In this document: in pieces, positions 33,425-40,966 of the stretch
Numbering within the stretch: position 1 is the stretch's first letter
Layout of the letters: each line of letters begins with the position of its first letter
Virus record (IMG/VR): IMGVR_UViG_3300027706_000002
Location: 1-64,000 of that record
DNA: 64,000 bases
Direction: 5' to 3' (one strand)
Source: a virus
Made by a program: the position numbers and the translations under genes
The notes under the pieces: generated by a model
Seen by the model: only the letters and a program-made list of their open reading frames with translations
Databases searched by the model: none
Told to the model about the DNA's origin: nothing

Positions 33425-36288
33425 TGGATATCCCGAAAAGGAGTATCGCTACGCGATTGATTACAGGCGAGACAAGCGGGTACCAAGTTATCATGGCGGT
33501 ACTTTCCGCCTTCTCGAGCCGTATAGATCTTATCGCGGGTCACCGTATTCTCGTTTAATTCTACCCCACAGTAGACACAGCCGCACGTGGTTCCGTCCCC
33601 GAATTCCTTAAGAAGACGCAGACGACTCGCTCGGCGATCCTTGGAGCTTCCCCGAATATTCGCTTCGTAACGGTCGGCTCCGAGACGATCAATCTTTTCG
33701 TGGGCTGCGGCGACCTCTTCGGCCGTAGGTCGCAGGGCGGTAGCCGCCTTCGCTTGAGCTTGGAGGCGGAGTTTTTGTAGGGCCTTTTTACCTACTGCTC
33801 GGATCTTACTTCCACTACCCCCACTGCTCCCCCCTTCTTTACCGCAGCTAGGATCGACTCCTCCTCCTACACCCGTCGCGCAAAAGACGTTCAAGGTCGA
33901 TTGGGGCCGGCTTTTCGAGACGGACAAATCGATATCCGCTTCGTGAAGGGCTGCGTCGATCGAGGATTTACTGCGTTTTTGTCCTTCGGTATCCTCGCCG
34001 ACGTTAGCCGGAATCCAGGCACATCGGCAGTTTGGATGCACCGGGATTATCCCACGAGCTTCCTCGACCTTCAAGACAACTCCTTCCAACGCCTCACACT
34101 CAGGACAAACGGTATCGTCTCCGGCGGAAGAAAATTCGACAGCGGCCCCAACCTCCTCCACACCCATCTGCTCCAGAGCTTCCAGTTGCCCCTCCGCGTG
34201 GGCTCGAATAATCTCGGTTCTCGCGATCAATTCGGCCCGTTGTCGGCTGAAGCCGATATCGTCCTCGAGGTCGTCCGCAATCTGTCGAGGACTCTTTCCC
34301 TGGACGAGCCCGTCGGCTAGGGTCCGACTCATCCGCTGCGAAAGATCCGCCGTGACGTTCTGCATCTCATCGAAAGAACGGGCGGCGAGCAGCTGGACCT
34401 TCTCGACCGCGACGGGGCGGCCGAAGGCACTCCGCAGGAATTCCTGTTTTGTCCCTTGATAAAAGTCCAGCTGCTGCGGCTCCGTGGCCGCAACGCGCAC
34501 CGCCGCCCGCGTATCGTCGAAAGCTCGTCCCGCACCCTTGCGGAATCCGGATTCGATAAATCTTCTCCACAATTCCTCAACTTCCGGTGAGGTAAGATCC
34601 TTACCGAACTGTTGTTTGAGCCAGGCTTGGAACTGTTTGAGCTTTTGTGGATCGGAGGAGAATTTCCAACGAGTATTGGAAAGAATTACCGAGTGGGCTG
34701 GATGTCCGGCTCCCGGAGAAAAGTGCGACGTCCCCTCGATCCAGACCTCTCCATGGAGATCGGCGAGGAGTTCCTGAACTGCTTGCGCGATGAATCCTTC
34801 TTCGCTTCCTTGCGAATGGAAAACCAGATTACCTGTCAACGGACTGATAAGACGATGCATCTCGGCGAGAGCGATCACCGGAGCAGCGGTAACTAAGGAA
34901 GCTCCTGGAAGAGGGACAGGAACTCCGGCTAAAGCCGCACCGATAATCGCCTTGGCGTAGGTAGCTCCGTAACGCTTTTCGAGCTTGGCGTACTTCTCCT
35001 TAACCTTGTCTTTGATTTGCTGGTAGATCTTGTCGGGAAGACCTTTGACGAATTTGCCTATTTCCTGCAGCTTAGTTCCTGCTCCTCCTTGTCCCGGAGA
35101 ACAGGTAGGATCAACGCCCCCACCCGGCCCGGTTGGGCAGAAAGCGTTGATCGAAGGAAAACCGGGGATGTTTCTGCCGTCGGAATCGCTCGGTAGACCT
35201 CCTTCGTTACGTCGTGTTGGGCCTACGTTTTTCGCGGGACTCTCCCAGGCTCGTTCCGTCCCAACTGAATCCCACAAGGCGCAACAATTTCGGTCGTTCA
35301 CCGCGAAACGGACCTTGGGATGAGTACAAAAGCCTGTTTGAACGAATCGACAATTCCCACAATTCGTACCCGAGACTCCGGGCGGTAAAGTAACAAAGTC
35401 TACAGCCTTCGCCCGATCCTTATCTTCGGGGATAACTCCTCCGAGCACATCCAAGGGTGCGTTACCTTCCTGGGAGAAAGTAGCCGAAGGCGGACCTACG
35501 GCGATACCGTAGCGGATAAACTCATTGCCATAGACATCCTTATCATGCCACAACCGCAAAAAGTCTTCCGCGTCGATCATCACTCGTCCCGGTTTCTGGA
35601 CGGAACCCGAGTCGGCGATAACATTATCCTCCGAAGAATCCTGGCAAAATACATACCCCATTCCCACTCCGATCACGACCAGATAATGGCCGTAATCGAA
35701 GCGAGCTTCGGGAGGAACCCAGGGTCCATAGTCTTGTACTGGAACGATCACCGGCATTCCAGCTTCGATATAACTCCGCAACTCCCCGAGACCTAACTCT
35801 TGCTGCGCGATAACCGTGCAACCTAAGCTCTGGAAATACCCGACAATCGCTTGCGGATGGGTCGATTGTTCGACATCGGTTCCCAGAGCCTCCTTCCACT
35901 GTGGTAGCGTCTCTGGACCTACTCCCAGGTATCTCCCCACGACCATACTAGCCGCTGCGCCACAACTGTAGTGATCTCGTTGTCGCACGTCGGGGACTTC
36001 GAGAATTTTACAAGATTTCTCGGTGTGTACAGGTTGCGGCTCTTCCTGCGGAATAGGGTACTTCCGCTCATTGAGAGCGAAAGGATCGTGGGAAGATTCC
36101 TTTAGTCCTAAAGCATCCTCCTCAACGATGAGGTGGACGACAGCTTTTTGTAGAAGGAGAAAACGTTTCCGTAATTGGGAGACAAAGGTACGCCGCAACG
36201 TGGCGGTGCGCGAAGGATCGAGCCGCAGCGGATTACGCTTTCTTGCAGCGGTAACCAAGACACCCTTACGATAGCGACGCTTTTTCAT
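33415..36288 (-). CDS. Head morphogenesis fusion: C39 protease, MuF, HNH domains
   Basis: 957 residues. Residues 90-270 form a C39-like cysteine protease: Cys109 in DHYSCGAAASM, His201 in DYGHYLVVIGV, and QDSS at 216-219. A Cys-rich patch follows (CGNC, CTHP, CC; 310-336). NAFCPTGPGGGVDPTC (381-396) begins a helical region. Residues 640-760 match the Mu gpF/SPP1 gp7 minor head domain (IARTEIIRAHAEG, CPEC, HPNCRC). NVFCATGVGGGVDPSC (801-816) repeats the earlier motif, and an HNH-like nuclease closes the chain (CGCVYC 902-907, His932, CLAC). Probably packaged at the portal vertex. ATG 36288 overlaps the upstream stop. Confidence 0.87.
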   Translation of the reverse strand: MKKRRYRKGVLVTAARKRNPLRLDPSRTATLRRTFVSQLRKRFLLLQKAVVHLIVEEDALGLKESSHDPFALNERKYPIPQEEPQPVHTEKSCKILEVPDVRQRDHYSCGAAASMVVGRYLGVGPETLPQWKEALGTDVEQSTHPQAIVGYFQSLGCTVIAQQELGLGELRSYIEAGMPVIVPVQDYGPWVPPEARFDYGHYLVVIGVGMGYVFCQDSSEDNVIADSGSVQKPGRVMIDAEDFLRLWHDKDVYGNEFIRYGIAVGPPSATFSQEGNAPLDVLGGVIPEDKDRAKAVDFVTLPPGVSGTNCGNCRFVQTGFCTHPKVRFAVNDRNCCALWDSVGTERAWESPAKNVGPTRRNEGGLPSDSDGRNIPGFPSINAFCPTGPGGGVDPTCSPGQGGAGTKLQEIGKFVKGLPDKIYQQIKDKVKEKYAKLEKRYGATYAKAIIGAALAGVPVPLPGASLVTAAPVIALAEMHRLISPLTGNLVFHSQGSEEGFIAQAVQELLADLHGEVWIEGTSHFSPGAGHPAHSVILSNTRWKFSSDPQKLKQFQAWLKQQFGKDLTSPEVEELWRRFIESGFRKGAGRAFDDTRAAVRVAATEPQQLDFYQGTKQEFLRSAFGRPVAVEKVQLLAARSFDEMQNVTADLSQRMSRTLADGLVQGKSPRQIADDLEDDIGFSRQRAELIARTEIIRAHAEGQLEALEQMGVEEVGAAVEFSSAGDDTVCPECEALEGVVLKVEEARGIIPVHPNCRCAWIPANVGEDTEGQKRSKSSIDAALHEADIDLSVSKSRPQSTLNVFCATGVGGGVDPSCGKEGGSSGGSGSKIRAVGKKALQKLRLQAQAKAATALRPTAEEVAAAHEKIDRLGADRYEANIRGSSKDRRASRLRLLKEFGDGTTCGCVYCGVELNENTVTRDKIYTAREGGKYRHDNLVPACLACNQSRSDTPFRDIQWK

Positions 36289-36467
36289 AGGTGTTTCAGG
36301 TAACGAGCTTTCCAAGAGTTAGTAGCCAAGCGTACCAGGAGGTAATTCCGCAATCTCCTGAGCCGCTCGGCTTCTTGGGTATCTTGTAAATACTCAGCGA
36401 TCTGCCGCTGTTTGAGCACTTCGCTGAGCATACGCTGGCTCCAGCTTTTCCGAAAGAAACGTAGCAT
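36285..36467 (-). CDS. Small basic protein, 60 aa
   Basis: Very basic, helical protein (RFFRKSWSQRMLSEVLKQRQI ... RLRRLRNYLLVRLA). Start has GGAGGA at 10 nt. It overlaps the head-fusion gene as ATGA, so co-translation with it is expected. Could bind nucleic acid or serve as a chaperone; no family recognised. Confidence 0.6.
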   Translation of the reverse strand: MLRFFRKSWSQRMLSEVLKQRQIAEYLQDTQEAERLRRLRNYLLVRLATNSWKARYLKHL

Positions 36468-36470
36468 TCT

Positions 36471-36839
36471 CTAGTATCCTCCCGTCCGTATCCAGGCGAC
36501 GATTGCGCTGATTGTATCTCGCCAACGAATCGAACGTACCTTGGCCGTGGCTTCCGCTGCTTCCTCTTCGGGGTTGTAAAGACGTTGCTCGCGAGCTTGC
36601 TTTTTGCGGAGACGCTCGGCTGCAGCCTTTCGATCCGCTAACCAGACCTTATCCCCTAACCACTTAATACCGCCGATAAGCAATTGGGAGATAGCCATGT
36701 GTTCGAAGGGATAGCAATATGCCATCATCACACGAATATCCATGGCGGCCGTCCCTTCCCCGGGAGTAGGCCCCTGGAACCGAGTGGGTTGGGCAAGAGA
36801 AACACAGGCTTGTCGCTTATGCTGTGTGTCAACGGCCAT
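36471..36839 (-). CDS. Hypothetical protein, 122 aa
   Basis: N-terminal Pro/Gly-rich part, a middle segment with hydrophobic ISQLLIGGIKWLG near 50, then a charged helix (DRKAAAERLRKKQAREQRL). AAGGA lies before the ATG. It is coupled to the upstream sigma gene by an 11-nt overlap. No family recognised; an amphipathic or membrane-associated role is possible. Confidence 0.58.
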   Translation of the reverse strand: MAVDTQHKRQACVSLAQPTRFQGPTPGEGTAAMDIRVMMAYCYPFEHMAISQLLIGGIKWLGDKVWLADRKAAAERLRKKQAREQRLYNPEEEAAEATAKVRSIRWRDTISAIVAWIRTGGY

Positions 36840-37428
36840 GAGAGTCTTTATCCTTTAAGGCCCGAAGCTTCCGCAGACCTTTCCACATCTTATTCCAGAT
36901 TCTTTGCTCTTTACAACCTAACTCCTGGGCGATATCTCTACAGCGACGTCCCCGGATCCAGTGTTCGTAGAGTAACCAAGCCGTCTCTCGATCAGGTAAT
37001 TGTTCGAGAAGCGTCGCGATCTCTTCTTTTACCTGATAAACCTTAAAAGGATCTTCCGGCTGCTCGAGTTCGTTGTTGAGTTTCTCCCAGGAAACCCGCG
37101 AGGAAGCCTCTCGATAGCTCGTTCGACTGCAGCGTATCAGGCCGCTGTGTTGTCGTATCCAATCGAAGATAGCTCCTTGCGCTCGGAGACCCAGGTAGGT
37201 TTTCGGTTGGCTTCGGGCCGGATTATAGCGTGGAATTCCGTCCAAGATTCCCAGTACAGCCACATGGACCAGGTCTTCCAACTCACAGTCCATCCGCTTT
37301 CGACTGCGTCGAACCTTGTGGGCGAGAAGACGAGCGAGAGGGAGATAATACTCACACAACCTACGGCGAGATTCGGCTGTGGGTTGTCGGAAATATTCCT
37401 CCCATAGTCGCTTTTCTTCCTCTGTCAT
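36829..37428 (-). CDS. Sigma factor, FliA/WhiG-like
   Basis: 199 residues. Region 2 appears as LCEYYLPLARLLAHKVRRS, DLVHVAVLGILDGIPRYNPAR and YLGLRAQGAIFDWIRQHSG, the last being characteristic of FliA/WhiG-type sigma-28 factors. Region 4 is LPDRETAWLLYEHWIRGRRCRDIAQELG then QRIWNKMWKGLRKL. Start ATG 37428 has AGGAGG. It is a second, different sigma factor 4 kb from the first. It probably controls a late promoter class. Confidence 0.88.
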   Translation of the reverse strand: MTEEEKRLWEEYFRQPTAESRRRLCEYYLPLARLLAHKVRRSRKRMDCELEDLVHVAVLGILDGIPRYNPARSQPKTYLGLRAQGAIFDWIRQHSGLIRCSRTSYREASSRVSWEKLNNELEQPEDPFKVYQVKEEIATLLEQLPDRETAWLLYEHWIRGRRCRDIAQELGCKEQRIWNKMWKGLRKLRALKDKDSHGR

Positions 37429-37438
37429 CGTCCTCCTC

Positions 37439-38194
37439 TTACTGGAACTTTCCTCGGGTGAAGAGAGTTCCATCGTCGCTCACCGAAGCAGCGGCCACTA
37501 CCGTCGCCCCGTTATCCGCGTAGACCGTCTGAACGGCTGCCGTTTGCGTGATCTTATTGCGAGCAAGCATACTAAGCCATACAATCTTGTCTCGTAAGGT
37601 ATCGTTCGCGGTCGGTGGAGCCGCTAGTTCACCGTTCGTATCGACCACGAGAGCGTTGTACGCTTGTAGCATCCGTGCGCCGGCTTGCGGAAGTACATAA
37701 GGACCGGGCAGGTTGGTGCTCCAGACCGCGTCTGCGATATCCGTCGGCGTTAGGCTACACAAGGTATAGCCGACAGTGCCGATCGCGTAGTTGACGCAAT
37801 CCAGGGTGGTATTGAGGATCTCGTCGACGATCGCCTGGGTAGCTCCGAGATCCACTTCGATCGCCACCGGAGCCATGTTGGATGCCCCGGAGAAGCTGAA
37901 GGCTACGCTCTTCGCTCCAGAGGCTAAAGCTGCGTTCGGCGGACAAAACTGATACCAACCCGCCATAAACGAATCGCTGATAACCTTGAAGCCTCCTGAA
38001 GTGTAGGTGCCCAAGGTCATATTGTTTAGCGTTACCTGCGTCGGGGTCGTATCGGTGTCCCGATGGTAATAACAGATAAGCCCTGGACTCGTGTTAGAGA
38101 GACCTGTGAGACCTGAACCGTCGGTAACGGAACTATTCTGGATGAATAGGTGCCAGATCTCGTTCAGCGATCCCGGTCTGCGTATCAGCTTCAC
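37439..38194 (-). CDS. Hypothetical virion protein, 251 aa
   Basis: Beta-rich N-terminal 130 residues (VTLNNMTLGTYTSGGFKVI ... AVAFSFSGASNM-like) and a helical C-terminal part with DIADAVWSTNLPGPYV near 150 and ARMLQAYNALVV, a short segment common in phage baseplate or capsid-surface proteins. GTG 38194 has GGAG at 8 nt. It overlaps the next gene by 62 nt. Probably structural. Confidence 0.62.
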   Translation of the reverse strand: MKLIRRPGSLNEIWHLFIQNSSVTDGSGLTGLSNTSPGLICYYHRDTDTTPTQVTLNNMTLGTYTSGGFKVISDSFMAGWYQFCPPNAALASGAKSVAFSFSGASNMAPVAIEVDLGATQAIVDEILNTTLDCVNYAIGTVGYTLCSLTPTDIADAVWSTNLPGPYVLPQAGARMLQAYNALVVDTNGELAAPPTANDTLRDKIVWLSMLARNKITQTAAVQTVYADNGATVVAAASVSDDGTLFTRGKFQ

Positions 38195-38477
38195 GTTTCT
38201 TTCTCCGATAATACTTGCGCTGGGCTGCGCGAGCGGCTTCAGGATGTTCTCGATTCCACTGCTTAGCTCTTTCGATCATCTTTTCGCGGTTCGCCGCGTA
38301 GTAAGCTCGGCGGCAGCGTTTCAGGCTCTGCTTATTCTTCATGTACCACCTCCGCCGAGCGGCACGCGTCTCCTCAGGATGCTCGGCAGCCCAGCGACGG
38401 GCTTTAGCGATGTAGTAGTCTCGTTTGGCAAGGTAACGCAGGCGATTCTTGAACCTTTGAATCTCCTTACTCGTCAT
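38133..38477 (-). CDS. Basic repeat protein, 114 aa
   Basis: Highly basic, helical protein with three related repeats of the form Y(Y/W)-x-x-(A/K)-R-x-(K/S)-x-R-x-(W/Y)-x-x-x-(H/K)-PE: RDYYIAKARRWAAEHPEE, RAYYAANREKMIERAK and KQWNREHPEAARAAQRKYY. Such repeats occur in many phages and probably bind DNA. AGAGGAG lies before the ATG. Confidence 0.66.
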   Translation of the reverse strand: MTSKEIQRFKNRLRYLAKRDYYIAKARRWAAEHPEETRAARRRWYMKNKQSLKRCRRAYYAANREKMIERAKQWNREHPEAARAAQRKYYRRKKREADTQTGIAERDLAPIHPE

Positions 38478-38485
38478 AAACTCCT

Positions 38486-38683
38486 CTAGCGTAGCAGGTC
38501 ACGTATGGGAACTTGTACTGGAAGTTGTGCCTCCGCTCTTTTTTGTAGTTCGTTGAGGTGGTTCTCCCACCAAGAAGGTCTCTCGATTCGGGAACTCCCC
38601 CGGTTACTTTTCATACATCTCCAGCAGTATCCCGACCTCGGTTTCCGTCCCATAAGAACTCGACGACAACCTAAACACTCCAT
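38486..38683 (-). CDS. Small zinc-ribbon protein, 65 aa
   Basis: Two Cys pairs, CLGC (residues 3-6) and CWRC (19-22), form a compact zinc knuckle, followed by a basic then helical C-terminus. ATG 38683 is the start; a longer frame reaches into the beta-helix gene and is rejected. AAGGGG lies at usable spacing. Similar knuckles occur in phage HNH-adjacent genes, but no nuclease motif is present here. Confidence 0.6.
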   Translation of the reverse strand: MECLGCRRVLMGRKPRSGYCWRCMKSNRGSSRIERPSWWENHLNELQKRAEAQLPVQVPIRDLLR

Positions 38684-38687
38684 TGGG

Positions 38688-40535
38688 CTACCCCTTGGGT
38701 CCTCCTCCGTAACCCGGGTGGACGAGCATACCGCCCGTTGCTGCAGGCGTTTGTACTGCTCCGATGTCCACGTAGGAATCTTGAGTAATAAACGGAATGC
38801 CGGTTTGCACCGTTTGCCCCGGCTGTCCCGCCCCACGTAGAGCCCGACCCGCCCCTGCCGTATTGTTAAGGCCGAAATCCGCTCCGGCAGAGTTGAGAAA
38901 CGGATCGGCAGACAGAGCCGCGTAGTGGATAACCTGGATTGCTTTTACCGTACTGAACAGAGTTTCACAGTTAAATGCAGAGCAATTCATGAAAAGATTA
39001 CTCGCTACGGGCTGTCCGGACGTGAAACCAGCACTTCCCGAACCTGCGAAACCTACGGCTAAGCAGTTGATATACCAACCGCCGATGACGGTACCACTCG
39101 GGTTCGTCGAGAAACCGATATTACCAGTGTGCGGAGTGGAAGTTCCCGTCGTGTCGTAGGCCGTACAGTTGACAAACAGATTACTGGAAGCGTCGCTGTG
39201 GAAACCCTGCCCTGCCGATACCTGCGCAACGCAGTGGACACAGCTAGCATTTCCAACCAGGTCGAAACCGTATCCCGAGGAGGAAACATTCGCCATACAT
39301 TCGAAGAAGACAGTGCCGTTGCCGCCCGTGTTGGACCTGAAGCCCTGGCCGGCGTCGCCGTCGGAGAAGCAGCGGAGGAAGAAGTTGCCGACGTTCGTAG
39401 AATCGAAGCCAGTGGAGAAGCCGCCCGTCGTCTCGCAGTCCCTCACCAGGTTGTTGCGGTCCGTTGTGGCAACCGCTGTCATCCCAGAATGGGTATTGGC
39501 GTCGAATTTGATATTCGCTACCTGGTTGTAGGTTTTCGCGATCGTCAGGATTGTCGTGGAATCGGTGCCGGCCTTAATTGTCGGTTTCGTTTGATCCTGG
39601 TTGTAGGTAAAGCGGTTCGTGTTATAACCGATGAACTGTGCCTGGCTAGAATCGCTGCGGATAAGACCCCCGGAAACATTCGTAGAACCGCTCGTCAAGG
39701 TGTAGGTGCCTGCCTTGATAAATACGCAACCCGAGTCGATACCAGCCTCCAGCTGAGCACCGGCAAGACCCGGAGTTGCTAAAGCTCCGCCGAGCTTTCC
39801 CTGACCGCCTGTGGAGCCGAGTGTCCCTGCACTCTTATCGACGTAGTAGGCTCCTGACCCATCGACGTTAACGATCTCCAACCGTTGCACCGTAAAACCA
39901 GTCCCGCCAGTAACGTTAATCGTATTACCAACCAGGTCCACCGTTCCGGGATGGGTGACACTCGTGAGTTTTTGGTTATTCGAACCGTCAATAACAAGAT
40001 CCGTATAGGTCAACTGGACGCCGTCTTGCTGGGAGTAGTCCGTTCCCGGTGGTCCGTAATCGTTGGCGTTCGAGGTATCAAAATTGTTATCGAGAACAGT
40101 ATTGGTACCGACGGTATTGTGGAAGGTGTTGGAGGATCCGGTGCCCGCATTGACAGGATGGTAAGGACCACCCGGCGTCGTTGCCATATAGATACAGTAA
40201 TCGATATCGCCGACGTCGCCGACTCCCGAAAGCAGGGTTGGGCGAGATGGGCTATTGACCTGGATATTCGCCGCACCGCTTAGCGTGATACTCGACTCGG
40301 CGGACATCGGTGATTCGAGAGTTCCTTTACCACCGCTACCTGTACCGAACGCTCCGTTATTTTGCGCATAGGTCAACACGAAGTAATAAGTACCCGCTGA
40401 GATACCGCTCCCCCCGGCGTTGACCAAGGTAGGGGCTGCTGGAGGCGAGATACTCCAACCACCCCGGAAACCGCCAGAGTTATTATCGTTGCCGGTGGTC
40501 CGGACCTCCCAGCACATACGCTCAGAAAAGCTCAT
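38688..40535 (-). CDS. Beta-helix virion protein, 615 aa
   Basis: 615 residues. N-terminus WEVRTTGNDNNSGGF and a later TDYSQQDGVQLTYTDLVIDG with NTINVTGGTGFTVQR and GTLGSTGGQGKLGGAL are the signature of a large phage/planctomycete family of parallel beta-helix tail or surface proteins. Repeated strand-turn units follow (FVNCTAYD, FFECMANVSS, FMNCSAFN). A patch of about 39310-39480 has higher GC and different codon choice. It is not near the other tail genes, so it may be a capsid fibre or a second adhesin. Confidence 0.78.
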   Translation of the reverse strand: MSFSERMCWEVRTTGNDNNSGGFRGGWSISPPAAPTLVNAGGSGISAGTYYFVLTYAQNNGAFGTGSGGKGTLESPMSAESSITLSGAANIQVNSPSRPTLLSGVGDVGDIDYCIYMATTPGGPYHPVNAGTGSSNTFHNTVGTNTVLDNNFDTSNANDYGPPGTDYSQQDGVQLTYTDLVIDGSNNQKLTSVTHPGTVDLVGNTINVTGGTGFTVQRLEIVNVDGSGAYYVDKSAGTLGSTGGQGKLGGALATPGLAGAQLEAGIDSGCVFIKAGTYTLTSGSTNVSGGLIRSDSSQAQFIGYNTNRFTYNQDQTKPTIKAGTDSTTILTIAKTYNQVANIKFDANTHSGMTAVATTDRNNLVRDCETTGGFSTGFDSTNVGNFFLRCFSDGDAGQGFRSNTGGNGTVFFECMANVSSSGYGFDLVGNASCVHCVAQVSAGQGFHSDASSNLFVNCTAYDTTGTSTPHTGNIGFSTNPSGTVIGGWYINCLAVGFAGSGSAGFTSGQPVASNLFMNCSAFNCETLFSTVKAIQVIHYAALSADPFLNSAGADFGLNNTAGAGRALRGAGQPGQTVQTGIPFITQDSYVDIGAVQTPAATGGMLVHPGYGGGPKG

Positions 40536-40540
40536 CGGCC

Positions 40541-40963
40541 TTACTCCACAGTGACCTTACTCTTGGATCCGTCTTCGTGTTCGATCGTGAACTGTCGCAC
40601 GGCTGGTGTAGGAACTTCGACGTGTACCGCTGCTTCGGGTACGTTGATTGTAGGCCGCAGTTCCATCCCAGCTAAAACTTGCGCAAGCTGAGCCACCTGC
40701 TCCCGACCCTCCGCCAACTCGTTCAACACAGGAGCCAGAGCTTCTGCAACAGCGGCCCCGATCGCTTCGCCGAGTGTCCGGGTATCGACGTTGATCACTG
40801 GCTGCCCTCCCCCTGTACTGATTACCGTGGGGGAAGGTTGCGCATTCGTTGTCGCTGGAGCCATCCGCTCCAAGAGCCTCTCCAGGCGTCCGAAGCTCTC
40901 CTGGATGGAAGAGCCGATGGCTTTTCCTACCATCTGTCCGATTTCGATGTCAGCTTCGTTCAT
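40541..40963 (-). CDS. Hypothetical protein with coiled-coil, 140 aa
   Basis: N-terminal helices (IGQMVGKAIGSSIQESFGRLERLLERM), a Pro/Thr/Gly linker, a second helical block (LGEAIGAAVAEALAPVLNEL) and a C-terminal beta strand pair (VRQFTIEHEDGSKSKVTVE). It lies between portal and beta-helix genes, so a head accessory role is likely. AGGGTAG lies before the ATG. Confidence 0.6.
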   Translation of the reverse strand: MNEADIEIGQMVGKAIGSSIQESFGRLERLLERMAPATTNAQPSPTVISTGGGQPVINVDTRTLGEAIGAAVAEALAPVLNELAEGREQVAQLAQVLAGMELRPTINVPEAAVHVEVPTPAVRQFTIEHEDGSKSKVTVE

Positions 40964-40966
40964 CTT

